Source: Candidatus Desulfofervidaceae bacterium
Lineage (GTDB): Bacteria > Desulfobacterota > Desulfofervidia > Desulfofervidales > Desulfofervidaceae
Assembly (NCBI GenBank): GCA_021160485.1
Contig: JAGHCL010000109.1
Location: forward strand, 1 to 24,981
DNA length: 24,981 nucleotides
Direction: 5' to 3'
Part shown: positions 14,685 through 23,828 of the stretch, one piece after another
Position numbering within the stretch: the stretch's first letter is position 1
Layout: the number at the start of each line of letters is the position of its first letter
Translations under genes and position numbers: made by a program
The notes under the pieces: generated by a model
Database searches by the model: none
What the model was told of the DNA's origin: nothing
The model's input: the letters and a program-made list of their open reading frames with translations, nothing else

Positions 14685-15767
14685 ATGAAATTAGTGAAAC
14701 CAGGATTGATTTTCATCATTGTTGGTTTCCTTTGGGTTCTAAATGTGCAAGCCCAAGATTTTTTGAATACAACGAAGGTAAATATATCGGGTAGTGATAA
14801 CTTTCTTGAAGATGTCAAGATTGTGCCTGATAAAGCTGGTGCCCGAATAAAGCTTTTCTTTAAGAAACCCATTGGCCGTAAGGATTTTAGAATCCGCTAT
14901 AATGAGCTTGTTTCTGTGGATCTTTACCGCACTAGCGTCAAGTTACCTATAGAGATCTTTCCAGGGATTACGGGTATCAAGGGCCTTTTTGCTGTTAAAC
15001 CCAACTCAGAAAAGGTTACTATTTACATCCCTATTGATAAACTCTGTAAAGAACTATTTAAGCGGGTAAAGATTGCTAATTATGGCCGCGCCCTGGTGTT
15101 AGCCATCAGTAATTCTGATCTTATTTCAGAGGCTGAAGCCAGTTCCCCGCCAGATATATCTCCAAAATATGAAGAAAACTCAGTTAGGAAAGAAGATACA
15201 ACATTTACTTCCATAGACAGTATAAGAAAAGAAATTTTATCTACCGAGACTGAAAATTTGATAGGGGAGACGTTGAATAAATATACCTCTCCTTTACCGT
15301 CAGAGAGAAATCAAAAAGAATTTACTTTGTCAGTCGGAGGTGGGTTTAATAAAAAAGAAGAGGACCTTCCTAAATCTCCTTCTTCGGTTTTATTCAAGAG
15401 TTTTAGTGCCCTTTTTGTGGTGTTAGGAATTCTTTTAACAAGTTTTTGGGGTTGGAAAAAAATAATGCTCTTAAAACAAAGGGGACTGAAAGGTGCCGAT
15501 AATACAGTAAAAATTTTAGGAATGCACCACTTTTCTCCCCGGCAAATGATCGCCATTGTTGAAATCGGTGGGCAAAGACTGGTTTTAGGTGTTACTCCCG
15601 AGCATATTACTACTTTAACTAAGTTAGATACAGACACTGCAATTGGAGCGAATCAACCAGCAGAATTCGCTCTTAATTTCCAGAAAGAAGCCACAAAGGT
15701 AGAAGATACTATGTCGAAAGCAGTGAATGTTTTGAAGAAAAAAATAGGACAACTACGGAAAATATGA
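14685..15767 (+). CDS. fliO: Extended FliO-like flagellar biosynthesis protein with periplasmic AMIN-like region
   Basis: 360-aa protein, against about 120 aa for E. coli FliO. A Sec-type signal peptide (about residues 1-23, ending 'NVQAQ') is followed by a beta-rich region of about 110 residues ('[18 protein letters not shown]...[13 protein letters not shown]...[19 protein letters not shown]') that resembles an AMIN domain. A Ser/Glu-rich linker then leads to a transmembrane helix (about 237-255). The short cytoplasmic FliO domain is '[40 protein letters not shown]'. FliO helps assemble the FliP ring, and fliP follows with a 4-nt overlap, supporting the call. The periplasmic extension could bind peptidoglycan or another motor part; that is inference. 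Confidence 0.85.
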   Translation: MKLVKPGLIFIIVGFLWVLNVQAQDFLNTTKVNISGSDNFLEDVKIVPDKAGARIKLFFKKPIGRKDFRIRYNELVSVDLYRTSVKLPIEIFPGITGIKGLFAVKPNSEKVTIYIPIDKLCKELFKRVKIANYGRALVLAISNSDLISEAEASSPPDISPKYEENSVRKEDTTFTSIDSIRKEILSTETENLIGETLNKYTSPLPSERNQKEFTLSVGGGFNKKEEDLPKSPSSVLFKSFSALFVVLGILLTSFWGWKKIMLLKQRGLKGADNTVKILGMHHFSPRQMIAIVEIGGQRLVLGVTPEHITTLTKLDTDTAIGANQPAEFALNFQKEATKVEDTMSKAVNVLKKKIGQLRKI

Positions 15768-16495
15768 AGAAGCTAGTGTTTCTTCCCATAATAGGATTAA
15801 GCATTTTTGCAAGTGGGATAGTCTGGGCCCAGGACTTTCCTGGTAACTTATTGAGCAAACCCCAAGGTGTAAGCACTGTTTTGCAGATTACTTTATTGTT
15901 AACTGTGCTTACACTCGCTCCTTCTATTTTAATTATGCTTACTTCTTTTACTCGCATAGTTATTGTTTTTTCCCTTTTAAGACAAGCATTAGGAACACAA
16001 CAAATGCCACCCAACCAAGTTTTAATTGGACTTTCTCTCTTCTTGACCTTCTTTATCATGACACCCGTATGGCAGGATATTAATCAGCACGCCCTGCAAC
16101 CCTATTTACACCATGAACTTGCTTTAGAAACTGCCTATAAAAATGCAATCAAACCTTTACGAACCTTTATGTTGAATCAAACAAGAGAGAAAGACCTAGC
16201 TTTATTTGTAAAATTAATGAGGCTTCCACCTCCAGCTACACCAGATGATTTACCAACGAGTGTAATTATTCCAGCGTTTATAATTAGTGAGCTAAAGACA
16301 GCCTTTCAAATTGGTTTTTTCATCTACATTCCGTTTCTGGTTATTGATATGGTAGTAGCCTCGGTCTTACTTTCTATGGGGATGTTAATGCTGCCTCCGA
16401 TTATGATTTCTTTGCCTTTCAAGTTGATGTTATTCGTATTAGTAGATGGATGGGATTTGATAGCTAGTTCTCTTCTGCAGAGTTTTAAGTTTTAG
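15764..16495 (+). CDS. fliP: Flagellar export gate protein FliP
   Basis: 243-aa core subunit of the FliP5-FliQ4-FliR1 export gate. It has a cleavable-type signal peptide ('[23 protein letters not shown]'), as in other FliP proteins, then four hydrophobic segments. Conserved blocks include '[47 protein letters not shown]', '[34 protein letters not shown]' and '[27 protein letters not shown]' (the block is cited here only for identification). Length is standard. It overlaps fliO by 4 nt and is followed by fliQ after 13 nt, the longest gap in the operon, which carries GGAGGGG. Confidence 0.97.
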   Translation: MKKLVFLPIIGLSIFASGIVWAQDFPGNLLSKPQGVSTVLQITLLLTVLTLAPSILIMLTSFTRIVIVFSLLRQALGTQQMPPNQVLIGLSLFLTFFIMTPVWQDINQHALQPYLHHELALETAYKNAIKPLRTFMLNQTREKDLALFVKLMRLPPPATPDDLPTSVIIPAFIISELKTAFQIGFFIYIPFLVIDMVVASVLLSMGMLMLPPIMISLPFKLMLFVLVDGWDLIASSLLQSFKF

Positions 16496-16508
16496 GAGGG
16501 GATAGGAA

Positions 16509-16778
16509 ATGACACCAGAGTTTGTATTAGGTATAGCCCAGCAGACATTAAAAATTACCCTTTTAGTTTCTGCTCCTATGCTGATTGCCGGTTTGGTCGC
16601 AGGAGTGCTGGTGAGTATATTTCAAGCCGTAACGCAGATTCAGGAAATGACATTAACTTTTGTTCCTAAAATTCTGGCGGTAATAACAGCTGTGCTTTTC
16701 TTTGCTCCTTGGATGTTGCGTTTGATGATGGATTTTACAACGAAAATTTTTACCCAAATACCTTTATATGTGAGGTAG
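16509..16778 (+). CDS. fliQ: Flagellar export gate protein FliQ
   Basis: 89-aa protein with two transmembrane helices, a subunit of the export gate helical assembly. The pattern 'LGIAQQTLKITLLVSAPMLI', then 'GLVAGVLVSIFQAVTQIQEMTL', then 'FVPKI' is diagnostic for FliQ/SctS. Length matches the family exactly. The ribosome binding site AGGAGGGGATAGGA precedes ATG 16509. It lies between fliP and fliR in the usual order. Confidence 0.97.
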   Translation: MTPEFVLGIAQQTLKITLLVSAPMLIAGLVAGVLVSIFQAVTQIQEMTLTFVPKILAVITAVLFFAPWMLRLMMDFTTKIFTQIPLYVR

Positions 16779-16781
16779 GCT

Positions 16782-17570
16782 GTGGATAGTTTGAGGGTGT
16801 TATACACATATACATATTATTTCCCCTGGTTTCTCCTTATATTTATTCGGATTTTGGCCATAATTTACTTTTTCCCTTTCTTAGGCAGCCAGAATATACC
16901 CTGGCAGGCAAAAGTAGGTCTAGCCGGGATATTGAGTCTTCTTCTGTTACCTTTATTAAAACCCCAAATAGTTGAATTTACTCTATGGACGTTGGTTTTT
17001 GGAATCTTGCGTGAATTGTTGGTGGGAATGACTTTAGGTTTTGTTATCCGTTTGGTGTTTGATGGTATCCAGTTAGGAGGCCAATTTATCGGTTATCAGA
17101 TGGGATTTGCGATTGTAAATGTAATTGATCCTTACTCAAGCACGCAGGTTTCTATTATTGCCCGTTTTCAGGGGCTATTGGCTTTATTGGTGTTTTTAAC
17201 CCTTAACGCCCACTATTTTCTTATTTCTGGGTTGATTAAAAGTTTCACCTTAGTGCCGCTTTCAGGCTGGGTATTTAATGGAAAATTGGCTGCTCAGTTA
17301 ATAAGACTTACTGGAGGAATGTTTGTTATTGCGATTAAGATTGCTGCTCCAGTATTGGTCACACTTATTTTCACCCATATTGGTCTTGCCCTGATTGCAC
17401 GAACTATGCCTCAGATAAACGTGTTTATTGTTGGATTCCCTTTAGAAATAGGGATGGGATTTTTGATGCTTGGTTTGGCCATGCCCTTTTTCGCCTGGTG
17501 TTTTAAACACGTTTTTACCCAAACCTTTCACGAAATGTTGCTTAGTTTGCGGTTGATGGGAGGATATTAA
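16782..17570 (+). CDS. fliR: Flagellar export gate protein FliR
   Basis: 262-aa multipass membrane protein completing the FliPQR gate. Family hallmarks include '[25 protein letters not shown]', '[33 protein letters not shown]' and '[24 protein letters not shown]' (segments quoted separately), and '[34 protein letters not shown]'. The start is GTG at 16782, 3 nt after fliQ, with GAGG in the end of fliQ. The stop TAA shares its last base with the ATG of flhB, so the two are translationally coupled. No FliR-FlhB fusion is present, although the 1-nt overlap recalls that arrangement. Confidence 0.96.
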   Translation: MDSLRVLYTYTYYFPWFLLIFIRILAIIYFFPFLGSQNIPWQAKVGLAGILSLLLLPLLKPQIVEFTLWTLVFGILRELLVGMTLGFVIRLVFDGIQLGGQFIGYQMGFAIVNVIDPYSSTQVSIIARFQGLLALLVFLTLNAHYFLISGLIKSFTLVPLSGWVFNGKLAAQLIRLTGGMFVIAIKIAAPVLVTLIFTHIGLALIARTMPQINVFIVGFPLEIGMGFLMLGLAMPFFAWCFKHVFTQTFHEMLLSLRLMGGY

Positions 17571-18643
17571 TGCCTTGGTTTAAAGACGACGAAAGGACAG
17601 AGCCCGCAACACCGAAGCGGCGACAAGAAGCAAGGGAGAAAGGGCAAGTAGCTAAAAGCAGGGAGTTACCTTCAGCCTTCCTCATTTTAGGGGGTGTTCT
17701 GATATTGTATTTTTACGGGCAATATATGCAGCGCTTTCTCTCTCAGACCACACGGGAATTTCTTGCTCATGCAGGAGAGTTTTCTTTGAGTGATACCAAT
17801 TTGAACCTTCTGGGCCATTATGTATTGAAGATAATGGCTTATAATCTATTGCCGGTGTTTTTATCCTTGATGATTATTGGTGTGTTAACGAATTATGTCC
17901 AAACAGGTTGGATTTTTACAACCAAACCTCTAGAGCCTGATTTTTCAAAGATCAATCCTATTGCTGGATTGAAACGTTTGATTTCTATGAATGCCTTTGT
18001 AGAATTATTCAAATCTATACTTAAGATCATCATTATTGGATTTGTTATCTACAAAACCATTAAGGCAGAGCTTCCTCATCTATCTATGTTGACAGCAATG
18101 CCTTACCCTCAGGTGTTTAGTTACACCACAAAAATTGCCTTTAAGATTTGTTTACAAGCCGGACTGGTATTATGCGTGTTGGCTTTTTTTGACTACTTTT
18201 ATCAGCGGCATGAATATGAGGAAAATCTCAAAATGACAAAACAGGAAGTGAAAGAAGAATATAAAGAAAGAGAAGGAGACCCTAAGGTTAAGGCCAGAAT
18301 TAGAAGCATGCAACGGGAAATAGCCCGCAGACGAATGTTAGAAGCTGTCCCCAAGGCAGATGTCGTTATCACCAACCCTACCCATTTGGCCGTAGCCCTT
18401 CAATACAAGTATGGCCAGATGGCAGCACCCAAGGTGGTGGCTAAAGGTGCAGGTTTTTTGGCTGAGAAGATTAAACAAATTGCTAGAAAACACGGAATAA
18501 TGATAATTGAGAATAAGTGGTTGGCTCAGACCCTTTATAAAACAGTAGAAGTGGAAGATTTTATTCCGCCTGCTCTTTATCAGGCTGTGGCTGAAATTTT
18601 AGCTTATGTCTACCGTCTTAAAGGAAGGAGAATAACAGCATAA
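17570..18643 (+). CDS. flhB: Flagellar export switch protein FlhB
   Basis: 357-aa membrane protein that switches export from hook to filament substrates by self-cleavage. The N-terminal '[27 protein letters not shown]' block leads to four transmembrane helices. The autocleavage motif N269-P-T-H is intact ('[12 protein letters not shown]'), followed by the C-terminal domain '[25 protein letters not shown]' (quoted in part as a block). Length is normal. It overlaps fliR and flhA by one base each. All key residues are present, so normal substrate switching is expected. Confidence 0.97.
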   Translation: MPWFKDDERTEPATPKRRQEAREKGQVAKSRELPSAFLILGGVLILYFYGQYMQRFLSQTTREFLAHAGEFSLSDTNLNLLGHYVLKIMAYNLLPVFLSLMIIGVLTNYVQTGWIFTTKPLEPDFSKINPIAGLKRLISMNAFVELFKSILKIIIIGFVIYKTIKAELPHLSMLTAMPYPQVFSYTTKIAFKICLQAGLVLCVLAFFDYFYQRHEYEENLKMTKQEVKEEYKEREGDPKVKARIRSMQREIARRRMLEAVPKADVVITNPTHLAVALQYKYGQMAAPKVVAKGAGFLAEKIKQIARKHGIMIIENKWLAQTLYKTVEVEDFIPPALYQAVAEILAYVYRLKGRRITA

Positions 18644-20718
18644 TGGCGACACCAGAAACATTACCACAGACAATTTTAAAACGCAGTGACCTCCTTGCGG
18701 CCGTTGGAATTGTGGCCATCTTAGTGGTCATGGTTATTCCTGTGCCTCCTTTTCTGCTGGATATTCACCTTACATTCAACATCAGTTTCTCTCTAGTTTC
18801 GCTTTTAGTGGCTATGTATATCTTAAAACCATTAGATTTTTCCGTTTTCCCATCGCTTTTACTTGTGGCCACATTGTTTAGACTGTCTTTAAATATTGCT
18901 TCCACCCGCTTGATATTATTGCATGGAAGTGAAGGTGCCTTTGCCGCTGGACGAGTAATTCACTCCTTTGGTCAATTTGTGGTCGGAGGCAATTATGTTG
19001 TTGGTTTCATTGTTTTTATTATCCTTGTTGTCATTAATTTTGTGGTTATCACCAAAGGTGCTGGACGTATCGCTGAAGTAGCCGCGCGTTTTACTTTGGA
19101 TGCTATGCCTGGAAAGCAAATGAGCATTGACGCAGATTTAAATGCCGGGCTTATAGATGAAGCCGAGGCCAGACGCCGCCGGGAAATGATTTCCCGTGAG
19201 GCGGATTTCTATGGCGCCATGGATGGTGCAAGTAAGTTTGTCCGAGGTGATGCTATTGCTGGCATAATTATTACTTTAATCAATATTATCGGTGGTTTAA
19301 TCATCGGTGTGCTTCAGCAGGGAATGCCTTTGGCAAAGGCTGCGAAAACTTATACCATTTTAACAGTTGGTGATGGTTTGGTGAGCCAAATTCCGGCACT
19401 TATTGTTTCTACCGCCGCAGGTGTCATTGTCTCACGTGCAGCTTCTGAAGCCAACCTTGGTTATGATATAACGGAACAACTTTTTACTCATCCTCGTGCT
19501 GTGCTCACGGCTGCCTTTATTGTCTTTGGTTTTGGACTAATGCCTGGTTTACCGCATCTTCCTTTTATGCTTTTGGGACTGGCATTCGGAGGTATAGGCT
19601 ATGTGCTAATGCAGACCCAGCAAAGAGTTGAGGCAGAAGAAATGGAAGAGGCTGAGGCTCCTGTGGAAGAGGAGATTACAGAAATTCCTCCCTTGGATCC
19701 CATTGGCCTGGAAATAGGCTACCGTTTAATCAGTTTAGTAGACGCAAGTCAGGGAGGAGACCTGTTAGAGAGAATTAAGATTTTACGAAAGAAGTATGCT
19801 CAAGAAATGGGATTTATTTTGCCACCAGTTCGGATAAAAGATAACTTACAACTTGCTCCTAATGCTTATGCCTTTTTGATTAAAGGAGTGGAAGTGGCCA
19901 AGGGAGAATTGATGGTAGGATATCAACTAGCCATTGATCCAGGGAATGTAAAGGAAAAAATGGAAGGAATACAGACAAAAGAACCTGTATTTGGTTTGCC
20001 TGCCTTATGGATACCAGAAAAGGATGTGAAACAGGCACGGGCGCTGGGATATACAGTAGTTGATCCTGGTACAGTTCTCATTACTCATTTTACTGAGGTG
20101 ATTAAGCAGTATTGTCATGAGCTTTTAGACAGGCAGGAGGTGCAATCTCTCTTAGATACTCTCCGAAAGACACATCCTAAAGTAGTTGATGATCTTATTC
20201 CCAATGTTTTAAGTCTCGGAGTGCTTCAGAAGGTATTACAGAATTTGCTCCGGGAGCAAGTGCCAATCAGAGATTTGGTAACAATTTTAGAAACCTTAGC
20301 TGATTATGCTCCCATGACCAAGGATCCTGAAGTGCTAACAGAATATGTGCGTGAAAGGTTAGGGCGCTTTATCGCCAAGCAATATCAATCGGAGGATGGA
20401 ACCTTGCCTGTAGTGATGCTTGATCAAGAGGTAGAAACGTTAATTGTTAATTCCTTACAACAAACAGAATTGGGAGCCTATCCGGTATTAGAACCTCAGG
20501 TATTTAATAAACTTATGGCCCAGGTAAATAAGGCAATTTCCTCTTTGACTTCACAGGGCTTTTTACCCATTGTTCTGTGTTCAGCCAAGGTAAGAAGGCA
20601 CTTTAAGCGACTAACAGAAAGAACAATGCCAAATCTGGTGGTTCTTTCTTATAACGAGATACCAAACAATGTAAAGATAAAATCTTTGGGTATCGTGAGG
20701 TTGGAAAATGAAAGTTAA
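18643..20718 (+). CDS. flhA: Flagellar export gate protein FlhA
   Basis: 691-aa export gate component with about eight N-terminal transmembrane helices (residues about 15-325) and a large cytoplasmic domain that forms the nonameric docking ring for FliJ and chaperone-substrate complexes. The FHIPEP signature region is intact: 'DAMPGKQMSIDADLNAGLID' followed by 'EARRRR', with further conserved residues at 'ADFYGAMDGASKFVRGDAIAG'. An acidic linker (about 331-346, rich in E) separates the domains. Length is standard. It begins one base inside flhB and overlaps flhF by 11 nt. Confidence 0.98.
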   Translation: MATPETLPQTILKRSDLLAAVGIVAILVVMVIPVPPFLLDIHLTFNISFSLVSLLVAMYILKPLDFSVFPSLLLVATLFRLSLNIASTRLILLHGSEGAFAAGRVIHSFGQFVVGGNYVVGFIVFIILVVINFVVITKGAGRIAEVAARFTLDAMPGKQMSIDADLNAGLIDEAEARRRREMISREADFYGAMDGASKFVRGDAIAGIIITLINIIGGLIIGVLQQGMPLAKAAKTYTILTVGDGLVSQIPALIVSTAAGVIVSRAASEANLGYDITEQLFTHPRAVLTAAFIVFGFGLMPGLPHLPFMLLGLAFGGIGYVLMQTQQRVEAEEMEEAEAPVEEEITEIPPLDPIGLEIGYRLISLVDASQGGDLLERIKILRKKYAQEMGFILPPVRIKDNLQLAPNAYAFLIKGVEVAKGELMVGYQLAIDPGNVKEKMEGIQTKEPVFGLPALWIPEKDVKQARALGYTVVDPGTVLITHFTEVIKQYCHELLDRQEVQSLLDTLRKTHPKVVDDLIPNVLSLGVLQKVLQNLLREQVPIRDLVTILETLADYAPMTKDPEVLTEYVRERLGRFIAKQYQSEDGTLPVVMLDQEVETLIVNSLQQTELGAYPVLEPQVFNKLMAQVNKAISSLTSQGFLPIVLCSAKVRRHFKRLTERTMPNLVVLSYNEIPNNVKIKSLGIVRLENES

Positions 20719-21889
20719 ACGTTTTGAAGCCCCTACTATTCAAGAAGCGATTAAGCAGGTGAAGAAGACACTTGGGCCAGATGCGGTTATCCTTTCTGTT
20801 AAAGAAATAAAAAATAATAAGGGTATTCTAGGGTTTTTGAATAAAAGTGTAGAAGTAACAGCAGCGATTGATGATACGCCACTATCCTCAGAACAACCTA
20901 GGCTCGTGCAGGAAGAAAATAATATATACAAAAAGGAAACGGTTGATACTATTGAAGTAAGTGCTTCTTCAGAGTTGAGTAAAAATATAGAAGATTTGAA
21001 CCTAGAAATTAAAAAGTTGAAAGCTCTCATTCAGGCCTTTTTACCAACACCTACCCAAGGCAAATCAGATTTAGAGATATTTAATTTCTGTCGCGAGATA
21101 AAAGGCAACGGTCTGGCTGAGGAGATTGCTTTAAAACTAATTGAAGGCTTTAGAGAGGGTATTCTGAGTGGGGCTATAAATGAAGAAATGACAGTAAGAG
21201 AATTCCTTTCAGAACTTCTTGTGAGTTTGATTAAAGTTTTACCTCCCCTGGAAAATTCAGACAAAGAGCAAAAAATAGCTGCTTTTGTGGGACCTACAGG
21301 GACAGGTAAGACAACTACTTTGGCGAAAATCGCAGGGAATTTGATTAAAGTCCAAAAGAGGATAGGGGTTGTGACGGTAGATACACGTTTACCTGGCAGA
21401 GAACAACTCAAGTTTTATGCCAAGGAATTAGGATTTCCAGTAGAGATAGCAATGACTCCCAAAGAATTAGTGAAGGCGATTGAAAAATTTAGTGATAAGG
21501 ATGTGATTTTAATAGATACTGGAGGTTGCAGTCCATATAATGAGTTTCAAATAAAAGATTTAAGCCGTTATTTTCGCCAATTATCCAAGCCCGTATTAAA
21601 CTATCTAGTGTTAAGCATTACAGCAAAAGAGGATGTCCTTTTAAAAACCAGTAGCCAGTTTGAAGTCCTTTCTATAGATGGTTTGTTATTTACCAAATTA
21701 GATGAAGTGGATACCTTTGGCACCATATTTAATCAGATGGTTTACACAGGCAAGCCTATGTCCTACTTCACTATGGGACAACGGGTGCCAGAAGATATTG
21801 AAAATGCCACCCCTGAACGGGTGATAGAATTAATTATAAATACGAGAGGTGAGAGCAATGATGTTAAAAGAAACACTCAGACCTTATAG
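20708..21889 (+). CDS. flhF: Flagellar SRP-type GTPase FlhF
   Basis: 393-aa SRP-family GTPase that places flagella, usually at the pole. The N-terminal B domain begins 'MKVKRFEAPTIQEAIKQVKK', typical of FlhF. The NG domain follows, with the P-loop 'GPTGTGKTTTLAKIA' (from about residue 195), G2-like 'DTRLPGREQLKFYA' and 'FTKLDE' (G4). The G3 motif is D270-T-G-G-C-S, whereas SRP GTPases normally have D-T-A-G-R; Gly replaces Ala and Cys replaces Arg. A Lys/Asn-rich linker (about 55-115) joins the domains. The start is ATG 20708, overlapping flhA by 11 nt; it overlaps flhG by about 32 nt. The pairing with flhG suggests polar placement and numerical control. Confidence 0.95.
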   Translation: MKVKRFEAPTIQEAIKQVKKTLGPDAVILSVKEIKNNKGILGFLNKSVEVTAAIDDTPLSSEQPRLVQEENNIYKKETVDTIEVSASSELSKNIEDLNLEIKKLKALIQAFLPTPTQGKSDLEIFNFCREIKGNGLAEEIALKLIEGFREGILSGAINEEMTVREFLSELLVSLIKVLPPLENSDKEQKIAAFVGPTGTGKTTTLAKIAGNLIKVQKRIGVVTVDTRLPGREQLKFYAKELGFPVEIAMTPKELVKAIEKFSDKDVILIDTGGCSPYNEFQIKDLSRYFRQLSKPVLNYLVLSITAKEDVLLKTSSQFEVLSIDGLLFTKLDEVDTFGTIFNQMVYTGKPMSYFTMGQRVPEDIENATPERVIELIINTRGESNDVKRNTQTL

Positions 21890-22757
21890 TCATGAAACAG
21901 CTTCTGCCCGAGCCGCATACTACGCAGGTAACATGTATAAAATAAAGACTTCCCAGGCACGGGTGATATCTATTACTAGTGGCAAGGGAGGTGTGGGTAA
22001 AACAAATGTGGTTGCTAATCTGGCGTATGCACTTGCACAGTTAGGGAAGAAAATTTTAGTCGTAGATGCAGATTTGGGACTAGCCAACATAGATATTCTG
22101 CTGGGACTCACACCCAAGTATAACCTCCAACATGTGATTATGGGGCAGAAGCGACTAGCAGAAGTGATAGTTACTGGTCCGGGAGGGATTAAAATTTTAC
22201 CTGCCAGTTCAGGTGTAGAAGAACTTACTAGTCTTACTATGGGGCAGAGGAAGAGACTCCTCGCAGAATTTTCTCTCTTAGATGAAGCCTATGATTTTGT
22301 TCTCATTGATACTGCCGCAGGTATTTCGGGAAACGTAATTTACTTTAACCTGGCTGCTTCAGAAATTATTAATGTGGTTGAGCCAGATCCTACTTCTTTT
22401 ACCGATGCCTATGCGTTGATGAAAGTCCTTTCAGTAAAGTATGGGGCTAATAATTTTAAGGCTTTGATAAACAATGTAGCCTCTGAAGCAGAAGCAAAAG
22501 ATATTTTTGAAAAATTGCGTTTGGTAACAGATAAATTCCTGCAAATTAAGCTGGAATATCTAGGACATATTTTGCGAGATGATAAATTACGTGAAGCTGT
22601 CAGGTTGCAGCATGCAGTGACTGAAATTTACCCTTACGCTAAATCAAGCCGTTGTTTCTATCAGATAGTAAAAAATCTATGTAATGTGCCTAAAGGGGAG
22701 ATAAAGGAAAACAGCATTAATAGGTTTATCAATCGTTTATTAGGTAAGGGGGATTAG
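21858..22757 (+). CDS. flhG: MinD-like ATPase FlhG (FleN/YlxH)
   Basis: About 300-aa ParA/MinD-type ATPase that limits flagellar number by acting on FlhF and on the transcriptional activator. The deviant Walker A is 'SGKGGVGKTNVVANLA'; Walker B/switch blocks are 'ILVVDADLGLANIDILLG' and 'FVLIDTAAGIS'. The N-terminus lacks an obvious DQAxxLR-type FlhF-activating motif and instead reads 'LRPYSHETASARAAYYA', a possible divergent version. The start is probably ATG 21858, or the adjacent ATG 21861, since GAGAGGTGAG just upstream is a good ribosome binding site; a GTG at 21849 lies inside that site. It overlaps flhF by about 32 nt and precedes fliA by 3 nt. Confidence 0.93.
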   Translation: MMLKETLRPYSHETASARAAYYAGNMYKIKTSQARVISITSGKGGVGKTNVVANLAYALAQLGKKILVVDADLGLANIDILLGLTPKYNLQHVIMGQKRLAEVIVTGPGGIKILPASSGVEELTSLTMGQRKRLLAEFSLLDEAYDFVLIDTAAGISGNVIYFNLAASEIINVVEPDPTSFTDAYALMKVLSVKYGANNFKALINNVASEAEAKDIFEKLRLVTDKFLQIKLEYLGHILRDDKLREAVRLQHAVTEIYPYAKSSRCFYQIVKNLCNVPKGEIKENSINRFINRLLGKGD

Positions 22758-22760
22758 CCT

Positions 22761-23522
22761 ATGAAGTTAACGGCTGAGCAGGTGACACCACCTGCGAATA
22801 AAAACAAGGTCTTGGCCCGTGAACAGTTAATCTTAACTCACCTTTCTTTAGTGAGATATATCGTGGAAAGGATGAGTTTATACTTACCTCCTACCCTTGA
22901 TAAAGAAGATCTGATAGAGGCAGGTATTATAGGTTTGATTGATGCGGTGGATAAATATGACGCAACTCAAAAATGTAGTTTTGCTACTTACGCCAAATTT
23001 CGCATCCGGGGAGCAATCTTGGATGAACTCCGGGGCCTAGACTGGATGCCGAAATCTCTTAGACAGAAGGCTAGGCAATTGGAGGAAGTCTATCTTAAAC
23101 TGGAGCAAAAACTAGGAGAACCTCCTTCTGACGAGGCTGTGGCCGCACTTCTGGGTATAAGTGAGGAAGAATATCACCAACTATTAAATGAATTGAAAGG
23201 TGTTGCTATGGTGTATCTAGAAGATTTTATTAATCTTGCTAATGGAAACACTAATACATTTTTGGATTTGATTGCTGACATCAATGCAGAATCGGCGGTC
23301 GAAGCAGTATTTTCTAAAGAATTGGTCTCTATTCTTACTCAAGCCATAAATGAACTTCCTGAGCGGGAGAAATTGGTCATTTCTTTATATTACTACGACG
23401 AGCTTACTATTAGAGAAATTGGGGAAGTTTTGGGTTTGGCTAAGTCTACTGTATCAGAACTTCACACCAAGGCCTTGTTTCGTTTACGAGCCAAATTAAG
23501 ACATAAGCTTAAAGAGAGGTGA
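22761..23522 (+). CDS. fliA: Flagellar sigma factor FliA (sigma-28)
   Basis: 253-aa alternative sigma factor of the FliA/WhiG group, directing RNA polymerase to late flagellar genes. Region 2 is clear: 'LVRYIVERMSLYLPPTLDKEDLIEAGIIGLIDAVDKYD...CSFATYAKFRIRGAILDELRGLDWMP', the last part being diagnostic of sigma-28. Region 3 follows ('LGEPPSDEAVAALLGISEEEY'), then region 4 with the helix-turn-helix 'TIREIGEVLGLAKSTVSELHTKALFRLR'. Length is slightly above E. coli FliA (239). GGGGG lies upstream of ATG 22761. No FlgM anti-sigma gene and no clear sigma-28 promoter are in the window, so its targets lie elsewhere. Confidence 0.97.
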   Translation: MKLTAEQVTPPANKNKVLAREQLILTHLSLVRYIVERMSLYLPPTLDKEDLIEAGIIGLIDAVDKYDATQKCSFATYAKFRIRGAILDELRGLDWMPKSLRQKARQLEEVYLKLEQKLGEPPSDEAVAALLGISEEEYHQLLNELKGVAMVYLEDFINLANGNTNTFLDLIADINAESAVEAVFSKELVSILTQAINELPEREKLVISLYYYDELTIREIGEVLGLAKSTVSELHTKALFRLRAKLRHKLKER

Positions 23523-23526
23523 CCAA

Positions 23527-23805
23527 ATGAGAGTGTTAGATTTAAGCCAAATCCTTTCCCATAGTTCTATGGTAGAAAAATCCCAGGAAAGTCAACAACG
23601 GATGGGAGAAGAAGCACAGAAAATGTTTTTTCTTAATCTCCAAAAAGAAATTATACGTAAAGATAAACAAATACCCCGTACGCCTGAAGGAAAAGAAATA
23701 AAGTTGGAAGAAAAAGAAGAAAAAAAGAGGAAAAGAAAAAAAGAGGAAAAGAAAAAAGAAAAACAAACTAAAACTCAGGATGGCAGAATTGATGTCAAGG
23801 TCTGA
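23527..23805 (+). CDS. Small Lys/Glu-rich protein downstream of fliA
   Basis: 92-aa protein, not recognised as a named family. The N-terminal half is amphipathic ('LDLSQILSHSSMVEKSQESQ', then 'FFLNLQKEIIRKDKQ'), and the C-terminal half is a run of Lys, Glu and Arg encoded by a purine-only tract, ending 'GRIDVKV'. Small ORFs with a Gln-rich N-terminus, a charged middle and an 'ID(V/I)xV' end occur after fliA in some Desulfobacterota flagellar loci; that comparison is from memory. A good ribosome binding site (GAGAGGTGA) lies 4 nt before ATG 23527 and it begins 4 nt after fliA, so it is likely translated as the last gene of the operon. The tail is prone to slippage. Confidence 0.65.
   Translation: MRVLDLSQILSHSSMVEKSQESQQRMGEEAQKMFFLNLQKEIIRKDKQIPRTPEGKEIKLEEKEEKKRKRKKEEKKKEKQTKTQDGRIDVKV
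23706..23763 (+). repeat. 58-nt purine-only tract with 16-nt tandem duplication
   Basis: All bases from 23706 to 23763 are A or G. Within it GAGGAAAAGAAAAAAA (23727-23742) is repeated as GAGGAAAAGAAAAAAG (23743-23758), 15 of 16 identical. The unit is not a multiple of three, so gain or loss of a copy would shift the frame of the small ORF. Confidence 0.8.
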
Positions 23806-23828
23806 ACGAAAGAGAAGCAGAATTAAGT

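Noticed and set aside
16776..17570. FliR-FlhB fusion
   Set aside because: The stop codon of fliR and the start of flhB share one base (17570) and are in different frames, so the proteins are separate.
21031..21411. 126-aa reverse frame opposite flhF
   Set aside because: Opposite the FlhF P-loop; its openness follows from fliI- and flhF-type codon use on the coding strand.
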